Source: Butyrivibrio sp.
GTDB taxonomy: Bacteria > Bacillota > Clostridia > Lachnospirales > Lachnospiraceae
Direction of reading: 5' to 3'
NCBI GenBank assembly: GCA_015056585.1
Contig: SVFZ01000045.1
Coordinates: forward strand, 1 to 59,070
Length of the DNA: 59,070 nucleotides
Positions 7,964 through 17,787 of the stretch are shown piece after piece. The stretch's first letter is position 1. Every line of letters begins with the position of its first letter. A program made the translations under genes and the position numbers. The notes under the pieces were generated by a model. The model did not search any database. It was not told the origin of the DNA and saw only the letters and a list, made by a program, of their open reading frames with translations.

Positions 7964-9352
7964 TTATCTTCCGCCGATCATGATCTTACAACGCAAATGG
8001 GGGCCTCCCATGCCTACTGCCATCTGCTGCTTCTTTCCGCAGAATCCGCTTGAAGTCCACTCAACCTTATCGGAAACCATATCTACTGTTTTAAGCATAT
8101 CAAAAGCAACACCGGTAACTGTCGTATCAAGAAGAGCCTTCCCCAGCTTACCGTTCTTTATCTCATAGCCGCAAGTTACGCCAAACATAAACTCACCTGT
8201 AAGGTCAGCCTGACCATTGCCCGAATCTATGAGGTAATAGCCATCTTCAACAGACTCTATCAGTTCCTCCTCAGTGCTTTTTCCCGGAAGAATGCAGGTA
8301 TTGCGCATTCTGATAAGAGGCTCGTCACCAAAAGACCACCCTCTCGCATTTCCCAAAGGCTTCATATTAAATTTTTCAGCAGTCTCACGATTGTTCATAT
8401 ATCCGGTCAGGATACCGTCTTTTATAAGAACCGCATCCTCAGCCTTAATACCCTCATCATCAAGATATACCGGAAGAGGAGCCATCTTGCCATCAACAGT
8501 GTTTGCGTAATCAACAAGGCTTACAAGATCGGAAGCTACTTTTTTACCAAGGTTTGGGCCTGCTACACTGCCTCCCATAACAAGGTCTGCTTCGACCGTA
8601 TGTCCAACAGCTTCGTGAGCAAGCATTCCTCCCATCAATCCGCCAAGGACAACAGTTTTATATCCCGCTTTTGCATATACGCCTTCAGCTTTATCTCTAA
8701 GCCTCTTATATAACGTATCAATCTCCGGATAGTACTGCTCAATATCTGAGAAGTTATCCTCAAGACTGCCAAAGCCGCCCAGAGCTTTAAACATTTCGAC
8801 AGGATTACCATCCTTTGTTTTTAAGCTCATGGAAACATAAATATAACATCTTGGTGTAACCAGATGCCCATCAAATGCATCTGAAGTATAGATGATCCTA
8901 TCCTGCGAATCTTCGCTGTAAAATACAGAACGACTGTCCAGGTCAGGATATTTCCGAAGGATATGATCATCTATTTTGCGGCATACATCAATTATTCTCT
9001 TTTGCTGTGCATCTGCGATCTCATAGTTTGTAGGAATCCGCCCTGTTCCATATGACGGCGGAAGAAGAATTGCCTTACTTTCAACATGTCTTGAAAGTAG
9101 TTTTACGTTATCGGATGCTGCCTTCAAAACCTTCTTTGCAGCTTCATTACTGCATTCCGCAATTGAAGCAAATCCGTACAATCCGTTTTTTCCAACCCTT
9201 GCACTTATACCCTTTGATTCACTTCTTGAGTTTGAAACAATGTTTCCCTTTAAGAGTCCCACTCTCCGATAACGGTTTTCCTGCACTCTGAGCACAGTTT
9301 GAACCCCATCTTCAAACAGTGCCTTTTCTGCTTCATAAATGTCTGTTATCAT
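7964..9352 (-). CDS. tldD: TldD-family metalloprotease
   Basis: The protein is 462 residues. The catalytic zinc motif HEAVGH (246-251) sits in GGLMGGMLAHEAVGHTVEADL, the TldD signature. The downstream segments MNNRETAEKFNMKPLGNARGW and the DLTGEFMFGV motif complete the family pattern. TldD supplies the active site of the TldD/TldE protease in the cytosol. The ATG has GGAGGG 5 nt upstream. It is the first gene of a two-gene operon with tldE and is closed by the hairpin at 6569-6606. Confidence 0.93.
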   Translation of the reverse strand: MITDIYEAEKALFEDGVQTVLRVQENRYRRVGLLKGNIVSNSRSESKGISARVGKNGLYGFASIAECSNEAAKKVLKAASDNVKLLSRHVESKAILLPPSYGTGRIPTNYEIADAQQKRIIDVCRKIDDHILRKYPDLDSRSVFYSEDSQDRIIYTSDAFDGHLVTPRCYIYVSMSLKTKDGNPVEMFKALGGFGSLEDNFSDIEQYYPEIDTLYKRLRDKAEGVYAKAGYKTVVLGGLMGGMLAHEAVGHTVEADLVMGGSVAGPNLGKKVASDLVSLVDYANTVDGKMAPLPVYLDDEGIKAEDAVLIKDGILTGYMNNRETAEKFNMKPLGNARGWSFGDEPLIRMRNTCILPGKSTEEELIESVEDGYYLIDSGNGQADLTGEFMFGVTCGYEIKNGKLGKALLDTTVTGVAFDMLKTVDMVSDKVEWTSSGFCGKKQQMAVGMGGPHLRCKIMIGGR

Positions 9353-9462
9353 ATTTTCCCTCCAACATACTCTTCAAAACATAATAAACCTGCTACACAT
9401 GCGATAATTATAACATTCCAGCCCTAAAACTCATAACGAAATATTGCTCCCTGTGGCATAAA

Positions 9463-9491
9463 AAAGACGTGGCCTCGAAAGCCACGTCTTT
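9463..9491 (-). terminator. Terminator of the chemoreceptor gene
   Basis: An 11-bp perfect stem AAAGACGTGGC / GCCACGTCTTT with a 7-nt loop is followed by TTTTTT on the minus strand, 50 bp past the stop at 9542. Confidence 0.92.
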
Positions 9492-9541
9492 CTGATATTT
9501 TAACCTAAAATGTTCCCTAAAATCGCATTCAGGTGCTCATT

Positions 9542-11587
9542 TTACTGAATTGTGAATCTGTTGAGATTTCCGTTGATTGTATCAACAGCTTCAGATACTG
9601 ATGAAGCTGCACTGGCAACCAGTTCTGATGATGAAGCTACTCCCTTGGCAGCTTCTGTTACTCTTTCAACATTATCTGCAATCTCCTGAGTTGATGCAGA
9701 CTGCTCTTCAGAAACAGATGCCATATTGGTTGCTACATCGTTTACTTTCTCCATCTGTCCCGCCATTGTGGTAAGGGTTTCATTGGCATCTGACAGCTGC
9801 TGTGTAATATCCCTGAATGTAGCTGCTGCATTATTGATAGATTCTGCACTTGAGTTTATAAGCTGTGTGTTGGTCTCCGATTTTTCCGAAAGTTGTTGTA
9901 CTCTGACGGACATATCTTTGATAATATCTGCGATCTGCTGTGTGGCATCTGCAGAGTTCTGAGCAAGCTGTCCAATCTCCTGAGCAACAACAGCAAATCC
10001 TTTTCCTGCTTCTCCTGCTCTTGCAGCCTCAATGCTGGCATTAAGTGACAACAGATTTGTCTGTGAAGAAATAGAATTGATCAGATCAACAATCTGGTTG
10101 ATCTTTTCAGCAGCCTCATCAACACTTGAAACTGCATCTGCCATATCTTTCATGGAATCAACTATATCATTCATTCCGTTAGCAACACCGGCCATCTCAT
10201 GCTGTCCGGAATCAGCCTTCGAAACGAGCTCATTCATTGTTTCTTCTATCTGCTGCTCCTGCTCTGTAACATTAGCAACTGTCTGAGCAAGTACTGTTGC
10301 GTTTTCAGCAACCTCATTAACAGCCTTAGCCATATTATCAATGTTTTCGCGGATCTGACTCATACTTGCTGACTGTTCATTGGCTGCTCCTTCAAGATCC
10401 TCTGCCGTACTCTTGGAATTCTGAGCATCATCCAGGAGCCTTCCGGAAACATCTTTTATTTCACTGAGGGAGTCTCTCATACCGCGTACAAAATGACCCA
10501 TAGCAGTGTTCATATATGCGATTTCGTCAGTGCCGGTCGAGGATATTTCAACGGTAAAGTCACCACCTGATATCTTTTCAATATTACCTGTAAGGCTTGT
10601 AACAGGGTTCTTAATGAGCTTTTTGAGAACAATATTCATTACTACAATTACAACAGCTATTGCAATCACTGTGACAAGTGCAAGAATAGCAACCAGACGA
10701 GTGAGTGCTGAGAGCACCTCTTTTTGCTTGGCATAGGCAATTACAAACCAATCTGTACCGCTTACCTGAGAAGCAACAAGGTAATACTCCTCACCTTTTA
10801 TCTTCACATTGACCACTTCATGAGTTTCTTTTCCCACTTCACCTGCTACGAACTTTCCAATTGCAGTAAGGAACGGATCGTCTTTAATATCCGCTACATT
10901 TTGCCCACAAACCTCAGCATTTTTATATGTGAGTAAAAGCCCCTGACCTGTGATCATCATTGCTCCACCGGTCTGGTATATCTGAACATTTCCGAGTTCT
11001 TCCTGTACACTTGATAAGAACATATCCGCAGCAAATGCGCCTTCTCTTCCATCTTTAAGATGAATATGTCTTATAACCGAAGCGCAAAGTCCGCCGGTAA
11101 CCGTGTCAAAATAAGGAACATCATAGTAATAGAACCAACTGTTAGTGTACGTCATAGCTTCCTTGTACATGACGTTATCCGTGCAATCTTCAATTGCATA
11201 TGTTGGGTCTGCCGGATACAAAAATGTCTTATCACTTAACATTACATAAGCTCCGGTTGGAAGAAGAGCATATCTTCCGACTGTTCCTGCAAGATATCCC
11301 ATAAGTTCTTCATTTGAGCCAAATTCGTTCTGTTCAACAGCATCAGCAACGGCATTGAGATAATAGAACGTAGAATTAAGCTCTCTGTTTACTTTACTTG
11401 CATCTACAGAAACCTCATTTTGCAAAGAATTGTATATAAGATCTTTGATCATTGAATAACCAAGAGAAAAAGTAATTCCCTCTGCAATCAGGATTGTAAT
11501 AATAAGCATTGCTACAAAAAGCGCAGATATCTTTGTACTGATTGCCTTTGGCGATGCACCTGCTTTACTAGACGAATTGCCGCTCAT
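9542..11587 (-). CDS. Methyl-accepting chemotaxis protein with extracellular Cache sensor
   Basis: The protein is 681 residues: N-terminal membrane helix (about 18-40), a large extracellular dCache-like sensor (about 45-285, with [15 protein letters not shown] and [12 protein letters not shown] segments), a second membrane helix (about 290-315), a HAMP linker, and a long signalling domain. The signalling hairpin tip shows [18 protein letters not shown] followed by [15 protein letters not shown], which is diagnostic. It senses a small ligand and controls CheA. No che genes are nearby, so it is a stand-alone receptor and implies a motile organism. It ends at its own terminator. Confidence 0.96.
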   Translation of the reverse strand: MSGNSSSKAGASPKAISTKISALFVAMLIITILIAEGITFSLGYSMIKDLIYNSLQNEVSVDASKVNRELNSTFYYLNAVADAVEQNEFGSNEELMGYLAGTVGRYALLPTGAYVMLSDKTFLYPADPTYAIEDCTDNVMYKEAMTYTNSWFYYYDVPYFDTVTGGLCASVIRHIHLKDGREGAFAADMFLSSVQEELGNVQIYQTGGAMMITGQGLLLTYKNAEVCGQNVADIKDDPFLTAIGKFVAGEVGKETHEVVNVKIKGEEYYLVASQVSGTDWFVIAYAKQKEVLSALTRLVAILALVTVIAIAVVIVVMNIVLKKLIKNPVTSLTGNIEKISGGDFTVEISSTGTDEIAYMNTAMGHFVRGMRDSLSEIKDVSGRLLDDAQNSKSTAEDLEGAANEQSASMSQIRENIDNMAKAVNEVAENATVLAQTVANVTEQEQQIEETMNELVSKADSGQHEMAGVANGMNDIVDSMKDMADAVSSVDEAAEKINQIVDLINSISSQTNLLSLNASIEAARAGEAGKGFAVVAQEIGQLAQNSADATQQIADIIKDMSVRVQQLSEKSETNTQLINSSAESINNAAATFRDITQQLSDANETLTTMAGQMEKVNDVATNMASVSEEQSASTQEIADNVERVTEAAKGVASSSELVASAASSVSEAVDTINGNLNRFTIQ

Positions 11588-11708
11588 ATTTTACCTCCAT
11601 ACAAACAATTAGTAAGCTACAGTAACTACACTAATTATTATACACAATGATTATTAATATTATATAAAGTTAATCTATAATCGTTATAAAGTGTACTTAG
11701 CAACACAG

Positions 11709-11745
11709 AAAATCCCATCACGCTTTTAACGCACAATGGGATTTT
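11709..11745 (-). terminator. Terminator of the metNIQ-amidohydrolase operon
   Basis: Arms AAAATCCCAT and ATGGGATTTT form a 10-bp stem with a 17-nt loop and a T-rich end on the minus strand, 25 bp past the stop at 11770. Confidence 0.8.
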
Positions 11746-11769
11746 TCATAAAACTTTATCTATGTATTT

Positions 11770-13101
11770 TTATTCAAATTCTCTGATCTCAGTCTTGATA
11801 AAAGAATCCAGAAGTTTAATATATTCATCCTTGGAAAGCTTTGGCTCATACTCTTTTACAATCTTCTTTGCTACACCGGCGTTGTCTCTTAAGAATCTGT
11901 ATGCAGAAAGAGCAAAAACTTTTGCTGTCTGAATATACGCAAGCTCCTCATCCACAACCTCAAAATCAGCGCCATGGAACTTTCCGTTTATTCCGCCTGT
12001 ATTAAAGGTATAGACAGGCTGGATGTGCTGAAGATCACCCACGTCTGTCGAGCCGCCGCTGAAAGATCCGGCATCATCAATAACATCCACTTCGTACTTA
12101 CCATCTGCAGCTATCTTTGCTGCTTCCACAAGCTCTTTATCCGGAGCTACGGGAAGTGTGGGAAGATATCCGGGCATAGTCTCGATCTCTACAGTTGCAC
12201 CAAGGGCCGCACCTCCTGCAAAAAAGGCTCTGTCTGTCTTCTTGGAAGCATCAACGATCGCATCGGCATTGCCTGCACGAACCAGTGTCTCAATAACCAC
12301 TTCATCAGGGACTACATTAACCAGATCTCCTCCCTTTGTTATGATAGGATGGATTCTTACGTGATCTGTATCTTTGAAAGTCTCTCTGTGATAGCCAAGT
12401 GCTGAAAGACCAAGAGATGCTGCATTTAAGGCATTTACACCAAGTTCAGGAGAAGCTGCAGCATGAGATGCCTTACCATGAACTTTAATAACCTTACTTA
12501 CAAAGCCGTTATTACTTCTCTGGCTGAATGAGATCTTGTTTCCATTGACACTGTGATGAGCAATTGAAAGGTCCACATCGTCAAATGCCCCAATCCTTAT
12601 CAGTTCGCACTTTCCTCCGCCGTACTTGATCTTTCCCTCATCCTTGAGTTTATTCTTAAACTCGATTTCTCCATATTCCTCAGCTGGAACAGCAAAGAAT
12701 ACCACCTGTCCGTCCAGAGCCTTTGCAACTTCCTCATCTGCAAGTGCCAGTGCTGCTCCCAATATTCCTGTCAGCTGGGCATGATGTCCACAGCAGTGCG
12801 CTCCCTGAGTTTCTTTATTGAAATGCGGATGATTGGAAATTCTTAAGGCATCCAGTTCTCCTATGAGAGCAAGGCTTACATTATCCTTTTTATCCTGATT
12901 AAGATAGGCCTTTACTCCTGTAACAGCATGTCCTTCGGTTACCTCAAGTCCAAGCTTTCTGGTAAAAGAAGCAAATTTCTCAGCTGTTCTATGCTCCTTG
13001 TAACCTAGTTCTGCGTTGTCATATATGTCTCTTGCAAATTCAATAATTTCGTCTTTGTGCGTGTCTATTATGTCTATGATCTTCTTCTCAATTGCATCCA
13101 T
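11770..13101 (-). CDS. M20-family amidohydrolase (AbgB-like aminoacylase)
   Basis: The protein is 443 residues. It belongs to the M20D amidohydrolases, cytosolic metal-dependent enzymes that hydrolyse N-acyl or amide-linked amino acids. Metal-binding motifs are ALIGELDAL, the GAHCCGHHAQLTG block and the AVPAEEYGE acid/base Glu segment. SIAHHSV and GKASHAAASP of the lid domain are also present. The ATG at 13101 has GGAGG 8 nt upstream; an in-frame TTG further 5' overlaps that box and is not the start. It lies 90 bp after metQ in the same direction. Freeing methionine from an N-acyl or peptide form imported by MetNIQ is a reasonable inference. Confidence 0.85.
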   Translation of the reverse strand: MDAIEKKIIDIIDTHKDEIIEFARDIYDNAELGYKEHRTAEKFASFTRKLGLEVTEGHAVTGVKAYLNQDKKDNVSLALIGELDALRISNHPHFNKETQGAHCCGHHAQLTGILGAALALADEEVAKALDGQVVFFAVPAEEYGEIEFKNKLKDEGKIKYGGGKCELIRIGAFDDVDLSIAHHSVNGNKISFSQRSNNGFVSKVIKVHGKASHAAASPELGVNALNAASLGLSALGYHRETFKDTDHVRIHPIITKGGDLVNVVPDEVVIETLVRAGNADAIVDASKKTDRAFFAGGAALGATVEIETMPGYLPTLPVAPDKELVEAAKIAADGKYEVDVIDDAGSFSGGSTDVGDLQHIQPVYTFNTGGINGKFHGADFEVVDEELAYIQTAKVFALSAYRFLRDNAGVAKKIVKEYEPKLSKDEYIKLLDSFIKTEIREFE

Positions 13102-13151
13102 TGTCACATCCTCCAAGTTGTATCCGGTATTTTTCGATGATTTTTATAATT

Positions 13152-13176
13152 GAAGCCCGCACAGAATGCGAGCTTC
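13152..13176 (-). other. Intercistronic hairpin between metQ and the amidohydrolase
   Basis: A 10-bp stem (GAAGCTCGCA / TGCGGGCTTC on the minus strand, one G-U pair) with a 5-nt loop has no strong T-run in the operon direction. It probably sets relative expression or protects the metQ 3' end rather than terminating fully. Confidence 0.55.
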
Positions 13177-13191
13177 ATGTTTTTATCACTA

Positions 13192-14055
13192 TCAGTTGTA
13201 TGATGGGATTGACCACAGTTCGTTGTACTTAGGTCCGTTGTTTTCCTCTATCCAGTTAAGGAACTCCTCTGACTGGTACGCAGCCACAATATCTTTTGCC
13301 CACTGAGTATCAGCGTTGTCAGCGTTAACTACGACCTGAAGCCAGAAATCCTCTGAGAGATTCTCATTGAAAAGAGCTGTTGAAGGGTCAATTCCTGCGT
13401 TGTAAACGATACTTCCTGTAATAACGCCGTAGTCAAAATCTGAAAGGCTTGTGGCGATATATGTTGTCTGAAGCTCATAGAACTCAAGGTTTAATGGGTT
13501 CTCTTCCACATCTTCAGCTGATGCTGTTGCAAAGTTTGTTCCTTCCTTAAGCTTGATCCAGCCAAGATCCTGGAGCATTACGAACGCTCTTGCCTGATTG
13601 CCGGCATCCTGAGGGATTGCAATTACCTGGCCTTCGCCAATCTCATCAAGGGATGAGTGTTTTTCTGAGAATACTGATGCGGGAACTGTAGGAATTTTTG
13701 AAAGAGCCACAAGATTTCCGCCTGACTGCTCGTTGTATGCCTTCATGAATGCCGAGTGCTGTTCTACGGAAACATCAGCATCCCCTGCTGTGATGGCTGC
13801 ATCTGCCTGATTAAGATCAAGCTCTGTTACTTTAAATGTATATCCCTTCTTTTCAAGGATTGGGATGATAGCTTCTTCAAAAAGCTCTGTGTAAGGGCCT
13901 ACACCCTTTGCATATACAAGGTCTTTTTTCTCATTTGCTGAAGAACTTGCACTTGCTGTTGCTCCTGCTCCGCATCCTGTTACAGATAATGTTGTAAGTC
14001 CTGCTGCCAGGGCCAGTGCTGCTACCTTCTTAAGTCCAAATGTAAATTTTTTCAT
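13192..14055 (-). CDS. metQ: MetQ/NlpA-family methionine-binding lipoprotein
   Basis: The protein is 287 residues with a lipoprotein signal ending in the lipobox VTGC (Cys28). The mature domain carries the NlpA-family pattern: GVGPYTELFEEAIIPILEKKGY, LDLNQADAAITAGDADVSVEQHSAFM and VIAIPQDAGNQARAFVMLQDLGWI. It delivers methionine or a close analogue to the MetNI transporter on the outer face of the membrane. It lies third in metN-metI-metQ. No S-box or T-box leader is apparent before the operon. Confidence 0.93.
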   Translation of the reverse strand: MKKFTFGLKKVAALALAAGLTTLSVTGCGAGATASASSSANEKKDLVYAKGVGPYTELFEEAIIPILEKKGYTFKVTELDLNQADAAITAGDADVSVEQHSAFMKAYNEQSGGNLVALSKIPTVPASVFSEKHSSLDEIGEGQVIAIPQDAGNQARAFVMLQDLGWIKLKEGTNFATASAEDVEENPLNLEFYELQTTYIATSLSDFDYGVITGSIVYNAGIDPSTALFNENLSEDFWLQVVVNADNADTQWAKDIVAAYQSEEFLNWIEENNGPKYNELWSIPSYN

Positions 14056-14122
14056 GTCTTTCTCCTCCGATTTTTACATAATTATTTTTTGTATTTTGAG
14101 CGTTTAACGCTTTGCTCTCTTT

Positions 14123-14797
14123 TTAGTTGCCTACTCTTGCCTTTACTGCCAGATTGCTTCCAAGGCTCTGAATGATCTGTGTAATGATGATAAGGAATAC
14201 TACAAGGCTGTACATAAGTTCAAAGTTGAATCTGTTATAGCCGTAGTTAAGAACAAGGCTTCCGATTCCGCCGCCTCCTATGTAGCCTGCCATAGCACTG
14301 GAGCCTATAAGTCCCACAATTCCTGTTGTAAGGCTTAAGATAAGTGAGCCCTTTGCCTCAGGAAGAATAAAGTAGAAGATCAGCTGGAACGGTGTTGCTC
14401 CCATGGACTTTGCTGCTTCATAAATTCCTTTTCCGGTATCAAGAAGTGAATTTTCGATAAGTCTTGATAAAAGAGGTACAATGTAGATCGTAAGCGGAAC
14501 AATAGCTGCTGTGGGGCCTATTCTTGTTCCGATGATTGCCTTTGTAAGAGGCATTACTGCTATCAAAAGAACTACGAAAGGAGTGCTTCTTACCACATTG
14601 ATTATCACATTTATGATTGTGTAGATGATCCTGTTTTCATACAGTCCGTCTTTCTTGGTAAATACCAGTGCTATGCCAATGATAAAGGCAAGGACTGCTC
14701 CGATGATAAGTGAAATGCTTACCATATAAACTGTTTCATGAATTGATGTATATACTTTTTCAAGCGGTATTCCTAAGAATTCTTCAACCTGTGCCAT
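14123..14797 (-). CDS. metI: Methionine ABC transporter permease
   Basis: The protein is 224 residues with five or six membrane segments. The EAA-type loop (YEAAKSMGATPFQLIFYFILPEA) docks to the ATPase. The start ATG at 14797 has a GGAGG box lying inside the last codons of metN, with the pattern TAA-A-ATG between the two genes; a TTG at 14806 overlaps that box and is rejected. Tight spacing suggests translational coupling with metN. Confidence 0.94.
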   Translation of the reverse strand: MAQVEEFLGIPLEKVYTSIHETVYMVSISLIIGAVLAFIIGIALVFTKKDGLYENRIIYTIINVIINVVRSTPFVVLLIAVMPLTKAIIGTRIGPTAAIVPLTIYIVPLLSRLIENSLLDTGKGIYEAAKSMGATPFQLIFYFILPEAKGSLILSLTTGIVGLIGSSAMAGYIGGGGIGSLVLNYGYNRFNFELMYSLVVFLIIITQIIQSLGSNLAVKARVGN

Positions 14798-14798
14798 T

Positions 14799-15848
14799 TT
14801 ACCCAACCTCCCTTAACAATTCTTTGTTTTCATCAAGCTCTTTGTACTCAACACCGTGCAGTGTGAAGTAGTTCTCAGCTCTCTTTATCTCCTCATCAGT
14901 ACCAAGTATCTGAACGATGTGGATTCCAAGGATTCTCTCCTGTATTTCACTTATATTTGCAAAAAGAATGTTTGTCTCAATGTCAAACTTCTTATTTACC
15001 TGTGCCAGAACTGATTCCGTGGAATCAGAGCTTAAAAACTTAAGTCTTAACAGCTTATAATTTCTTGTATCTTCATATATGCTCTGCATCAGCTTTTCGG
15101 GAACTTCATCCTGAATGACCGTCTTTACAAAGTTCTTTGTGATGTCTTCCTTTGGTTCACTGAAGATATCAATTACATTTCCCTGCTCAACTATCCGTCC
15201 GTTTTCCATAACCGCCACATGATTGCAGATGCTGGAGATAACGTTCATCTCGTGTGTTACGATCACTATTGTTATGTTCAGCTCTCTGTTTATCTTTTTC
15301 AAAAGAGCCAGTATCGAATCAGTTGTCTTTGGATCCAAAGCACTTGTTGCCTCATCGCTAAGAAGAATGCTTGGCTCAGTTGCCAGTGCTCTTGCAATTC
15401 CAATTCTCTGTTTCTGCCCGCCTGAGAGCTTACTTGGATAAACATCTTTCTTATCTTCCAGCTCAACGAACTTTAAAACTCTCTCCACCTTTTCTTCTAT
15501 TTCCTTATTAGGTGTGTGGTTCAGTTTAAGCGGAAGTGCTACGTTTTCCCAAACCGTCTTGGTCTCAAGAAGATTGAACTGCTGAAAAATCATTCCGATG
15601 TTCTTTCTCTTTGCCCTGAGTTCCTTTGCATTTAAGCTGTAGATCTCATCACCGTCCACGATCACCTTTCCGGATGTTGGTTTCTCGAGAGCATTTATCG
15701 TTCGCAGAAGTGTGCTCTTTCCTGCTCCGGAAAAACCTATGATTCCGAATATGTCGCCGGTCTCAATTTCAAGGTTGATGTCCTGCAGAGCATTGACATT
15801 GTTTTTCTTTTGAGTAAATACCTTATTGATATTTTCAAACCTTATCAT
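14799..15848 (-). CDS. metN: Methionine ABC transporter ATP-binding protein
   Basis: The protein is 349 residues. The ATPase domain shows Walker A GFSGAGKST, the Q-loop MIFQQFNLL, signature LSGGQKQR and Walker B ILLSDEATSALDP. A C-terminal NIL domain (about 265-340) follows, the regulatory site through which methionine inhibits the importer (known for MetN in E. coli). Its presence makes the MetN assignment firmer than for a generic amino-acid ATPase. It heads the operon metN-metI-metQ-amidohydrolase. Confidence 0.95.
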   Translation of the reverse strand: MIRFENINKVFTQKKNNVNALQDINLEIETGDIFGIIGFSGAGKSTLLRTINALEKPTSGKVIVDGDEIYSLNAKELRAKRKNIGMIFQQFNLLETKTVWENVALPLKLNHTPNKEIEEKVERVLKFVELEDKKDVYPSKLSGGQKQRIGIARALATEPSILLSDEATSALDPKTTDSILALLKKINRELNITIVIVTHEMNVISSICNHVAVMENGRIVEQGNVIDIFSEPKEDITKNFVKTVIQDEVPEKLMQSIYEDTRNYKLLRLKFLSSDSTESVLAQVNKKFDIETNILFANISEIQERILGIHIVQILGTDEEIKRAENYFTLHGVEYKELDENKELLREVG

Positions 15849-15865
15849 AAATTTCCTCCCCTACT

Positions 15866-15886
15866 TACCTATTATGTTAGTAGGTA
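15866..15886. promoter_or_regulatory. Dyad upstream of metN, possible operator
   Basis: Arms TACCTA and TAGGTA are separated by 9 nt and lie 18 bp before the metN start, between the rlmD terminator and the metN ribosome-binding site. It overlaps a weak -10-like CATAAT on the minus strand. Confidence 0.4.
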
Positions 15887-15899
15887 TAGTGTTTAAAAA

Positions 15900-15950
15900 A
15901 AATAGTGACTTCCTTTGCTTGAATTTATACTAGCATAGGAGTCACTATTT
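15900..15950 (-). terminator. Terminator of rlmD
   Basis: An 11-bp perfect stem (AAATAGTGACT / AGTCACTATTT) with a 29-nt loop is followed by eight T on the minus strand. The large loop contains a TATAAA-like element, so a metN promoter inside the loop is possible. Confidence 0.75.
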
Positions 15951-16000
15951 AAAAATCAAATAAAACTTATGGCTGGGTATAACCTTTTCTTTTACCACTA

Positions 16001-17227
16001 TCATTCTCTTGATAAAAGTACAACTGTCTCTATCGAGCGGGTAAAGGGGAACATGTCCACAGGTATGGCCTTTATGGCCTTATACTTCTTTTTGGCAAAA
16101 AGAGCAAGATCCCTTGCCAGAGAATCCGGGCTGCAGGATATGTACACAACCTTCCCTGGTGAGAGCGTTGCAACAGCATCAATAAATTCAGGTGTAGAAC
16201 CGGCTCTTGGAGGATCCATGAAAACAACATCCACTTTATCTCCGGACTCGGCCATCTGTTGCATGAACCTGGTGGCATCATTCTCATAGAAGGTAATGTT
16301 ATTTACATCGTTGATCTTCGCATTTATCCTGGCATCTTTTACCGCATCCTTATTAAGCTCAACAGAAATGACTTCCTTTACATGAGGGCTTGCAATAATG
16401 CCGATAGTGCCGACGCCGCTGTAGCAGTCAAGGGCAACCTCATCTCCCTTAAGAAGCGCCATCTCAATTGCAGTATTGTAAAGGACTTCCTGCTGCACCG
16501 GATTTACCTGATAAAAAGACTTGGGACTTATTTTAAACTTCATACCGCAGCAAATGTCATAGATAAATCCGGGACCGTACATGGGCTTTTCCTTGTCTCC
16601 AAGGATCATGCTGGTCTGCTTGTCATTTACATTAAGAACAATTGTTGTAATCTCAGGATGCTGCTTTAAAAGAGCCTTCACAAAATTGTTTTTTGATGGG
16701 AAAATAGGCGAAACCGTCACGAGAACCACCATTATTTCACCGGTATTTTTGCCAATTCTGATAAGCACATGGCGAAGAAGACCAAAGCCGTTGTCCTCAT
16801 CATAGGTCTTGATCTTGAAGGACTTAAGCATTCCTCGAATGGATGCAATAATGGCATCAGCCTTTTGATCCTCCAGAAGGCAGCTCTCTATCGGCACCAC
16901 ATCATGGGTACCTTCTCTGTATATTCCCGACAAAGGATTACCTTTTTTATCATGGGTAAAGACCGCATGCACCTTGCATCTGTAGTGCTCCGGCTCTTCC
17001 ATTCCAACAAAAGCCGCAACCCTTGTATAGGGCTCTAAAAGCTCCGCCACATGGGCGTGCTTTTGACGAAGCTGTTTGTCATAAGGGGTATCTATCATCT
17101 GGCAGGCTCCGCACTTCTTAAAGTATGGGCATCTGCTCTTCTTTACAGCATTCTTATCGCTGTCATTTTCTGTCTGTTTTGCTCTGTTTCCTTTTGTGAA
17201 GCCGGTTCCGGCCTTATCAGACTTCAT
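16001..17227 (-). CDS. rlmD: 23S rRNA (uracil-C5)-methyltransferase of the RlmD/RlmCD family
   Basis: The protein is 408 residues. Near the N-terminus, Cys33, Cys39 and Cys42 in CPYFKKCGACQM plus a later Cys (IESCLL) make up the 4Fe-4S site of RumA/RlmD enzymes. The C-terminal SAM domain has LDCYSGVGTIG, VFMDPPRAG and the catalytic-cysteine segment VYISCSPDSLARDL. It methylates U1939 and perhaps U747 of 23S rRNA. Unlike E. coli RlmD there is no N-terminal TRAM domain; a short basic tail precedes the Fe-S motif. It is followed by its own terminator. Confidence 0.9.
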   Translation of the reverse strand: MKSDKAGTGFTKGNRAKQTENDSDKNAVKKSRCPYFKKCGACQMIDTPYDKQLRQKHAHVAELLEPYTRVAAFVGMEEPEHYRCKVHAVFTHDKKGNPLSGIYREGTHDVVPIESCLLEDQKADAIIASIRGMLKSFKIKTYDEDNGFGLLRHVLIRIGKNTGEIMVVLVTVSPIFPSKNNFVKALLKQHPEITTIVLNVNDKQTSMILGDKEKPMYGPGFIYDICCGMKFKISPKSFYQVNPVQQEVLYNTAIEMALLKGDEVALDCYSGVGTIGIIASPHVKEVISVELNKDAVKDARINAKINDVNNITFYENDATRFMQQMAESGDKVDVVFMDPPRAGSTPEFIDAVATLSPGKVVYISCSPDSLARDLALFAKKKYKAIKAIPVDMFPFTRSIETVVLLSRE

Positions 17228-17250
17228 TTTTTAATCTCCTTACACTGAAA

Positions 17251-17283
17251 AAAATAGAGGAAGAAAACTCCTCCCCTATTTTG
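17251..17283 (-). terminator. Terminator of the 132-aa hypothetical gene
   Basis: The stem AATAGGGGAGGA / TTCCTCTATT, with a one-base offset, is followed by seven T on the minus strand, directly after the stop at 17288. Confidence 0.8.
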
Positions 17284-17287
17284 CTGA

Positions 17288-17686
17288 TTATTCATCATCT
17301 TCTTTAGAATCATCAGTTATATTATCAAATTTGAGCTCAGGCATTTCAAGGCCTGTATCCTCAGTCTTGACCGCTTCAGAGCGTCTCTTGATTCTCTCAG
17401 TATTCTTGATCTCCCCGTAGTCCTTGAATTTGATGCCTTCAATTCCCTGTGCCAGTTCTCTTGCTCTTAAAAGCTCACCCTTATTGATCTTGAAAGTACA
17501 AACTATCTTGTTGCCACTTCTGTCAAAGATGCGCTGAAAGATTGACTTGTCCTGCCATTCTATAAAATATGAAATCCTGTGAGCTAAAAATCGCTCTTCA
17601 AGCTGCTGCTTGCTCTCTTTACTGTATACCCTGCAAAAAGGCACCTCATTATTAAATACCTGATTATTTTGAATGATCGATGACAT
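17288..17686 (-). CDS. Conserved-looking hypothetical protein, 132 aa
   Basis: I do not recognise a family. The protein is soluble, without a signal or membrane segment. It has a compact N-terminal part (about 15-90, including AHRISYFIEWQDKSIFQRIFDRSGNKIVC) and a charged acidic C-terminal tail ending in DDSKEDDE. GAGG precedes the ATG at a good distance. An extended -10 promoter lies immediately upstream and a terminator directly follows, so it is transcribed alone and is a real gene. Confidence 0.7.
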   Translation of the reverse strand: MSSIIQNNQVFNNEVPFCRVYSKESKQQLEERFLAHRISYFIEWQDKSIFQRIFDRSGNKIVCTFKINKGELLRARELAQGIEGIKFKDYGEIKNTERIKRRSEAVKTEDTGLEMPELKFDNITDDSKEDDE

Positions 17687-17720
17687 AATAACTCCTCAAA
17701 AGTAATTCTAACATTAGTAA

Positions 17721-17750
17721 ATTATAGCATAATCTAGTATAATTAGTCAT
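17721..17750 (-). promoter_or_regulatory. Promoter of the 132-aa hypothetical gene
   Basis: On the minus strand, -35 ATGACT (17745-17750), an 18-bp spacer and an extended -10 TGCTATAAT (TATAAT at 17721-17726) lie about 35 bp before the start codon. The region is shared with the divergent serine hydrolase gene, whose own TATAAT may be 17738-17743. Confidence 0.65.
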
Positions 17751-17787
17751 CATAAACTTAAGCAGTGAAAGAGAAAGGAAAAACTGC

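Noticed and set aside
6634..9352. RiPP/microcin maturation locus around tldD/tldE
   Set aside because: No precursor peptide, modifying enzyme or export gene is next to the pair, so a general protease role is more likely.
15849..16000. SAM or T-box riboswitch before metNIQ
   Set aside because: The 150-bp region holds only the rlmD terminator and a short dyad. No S-box core or T-box sequence is seen.
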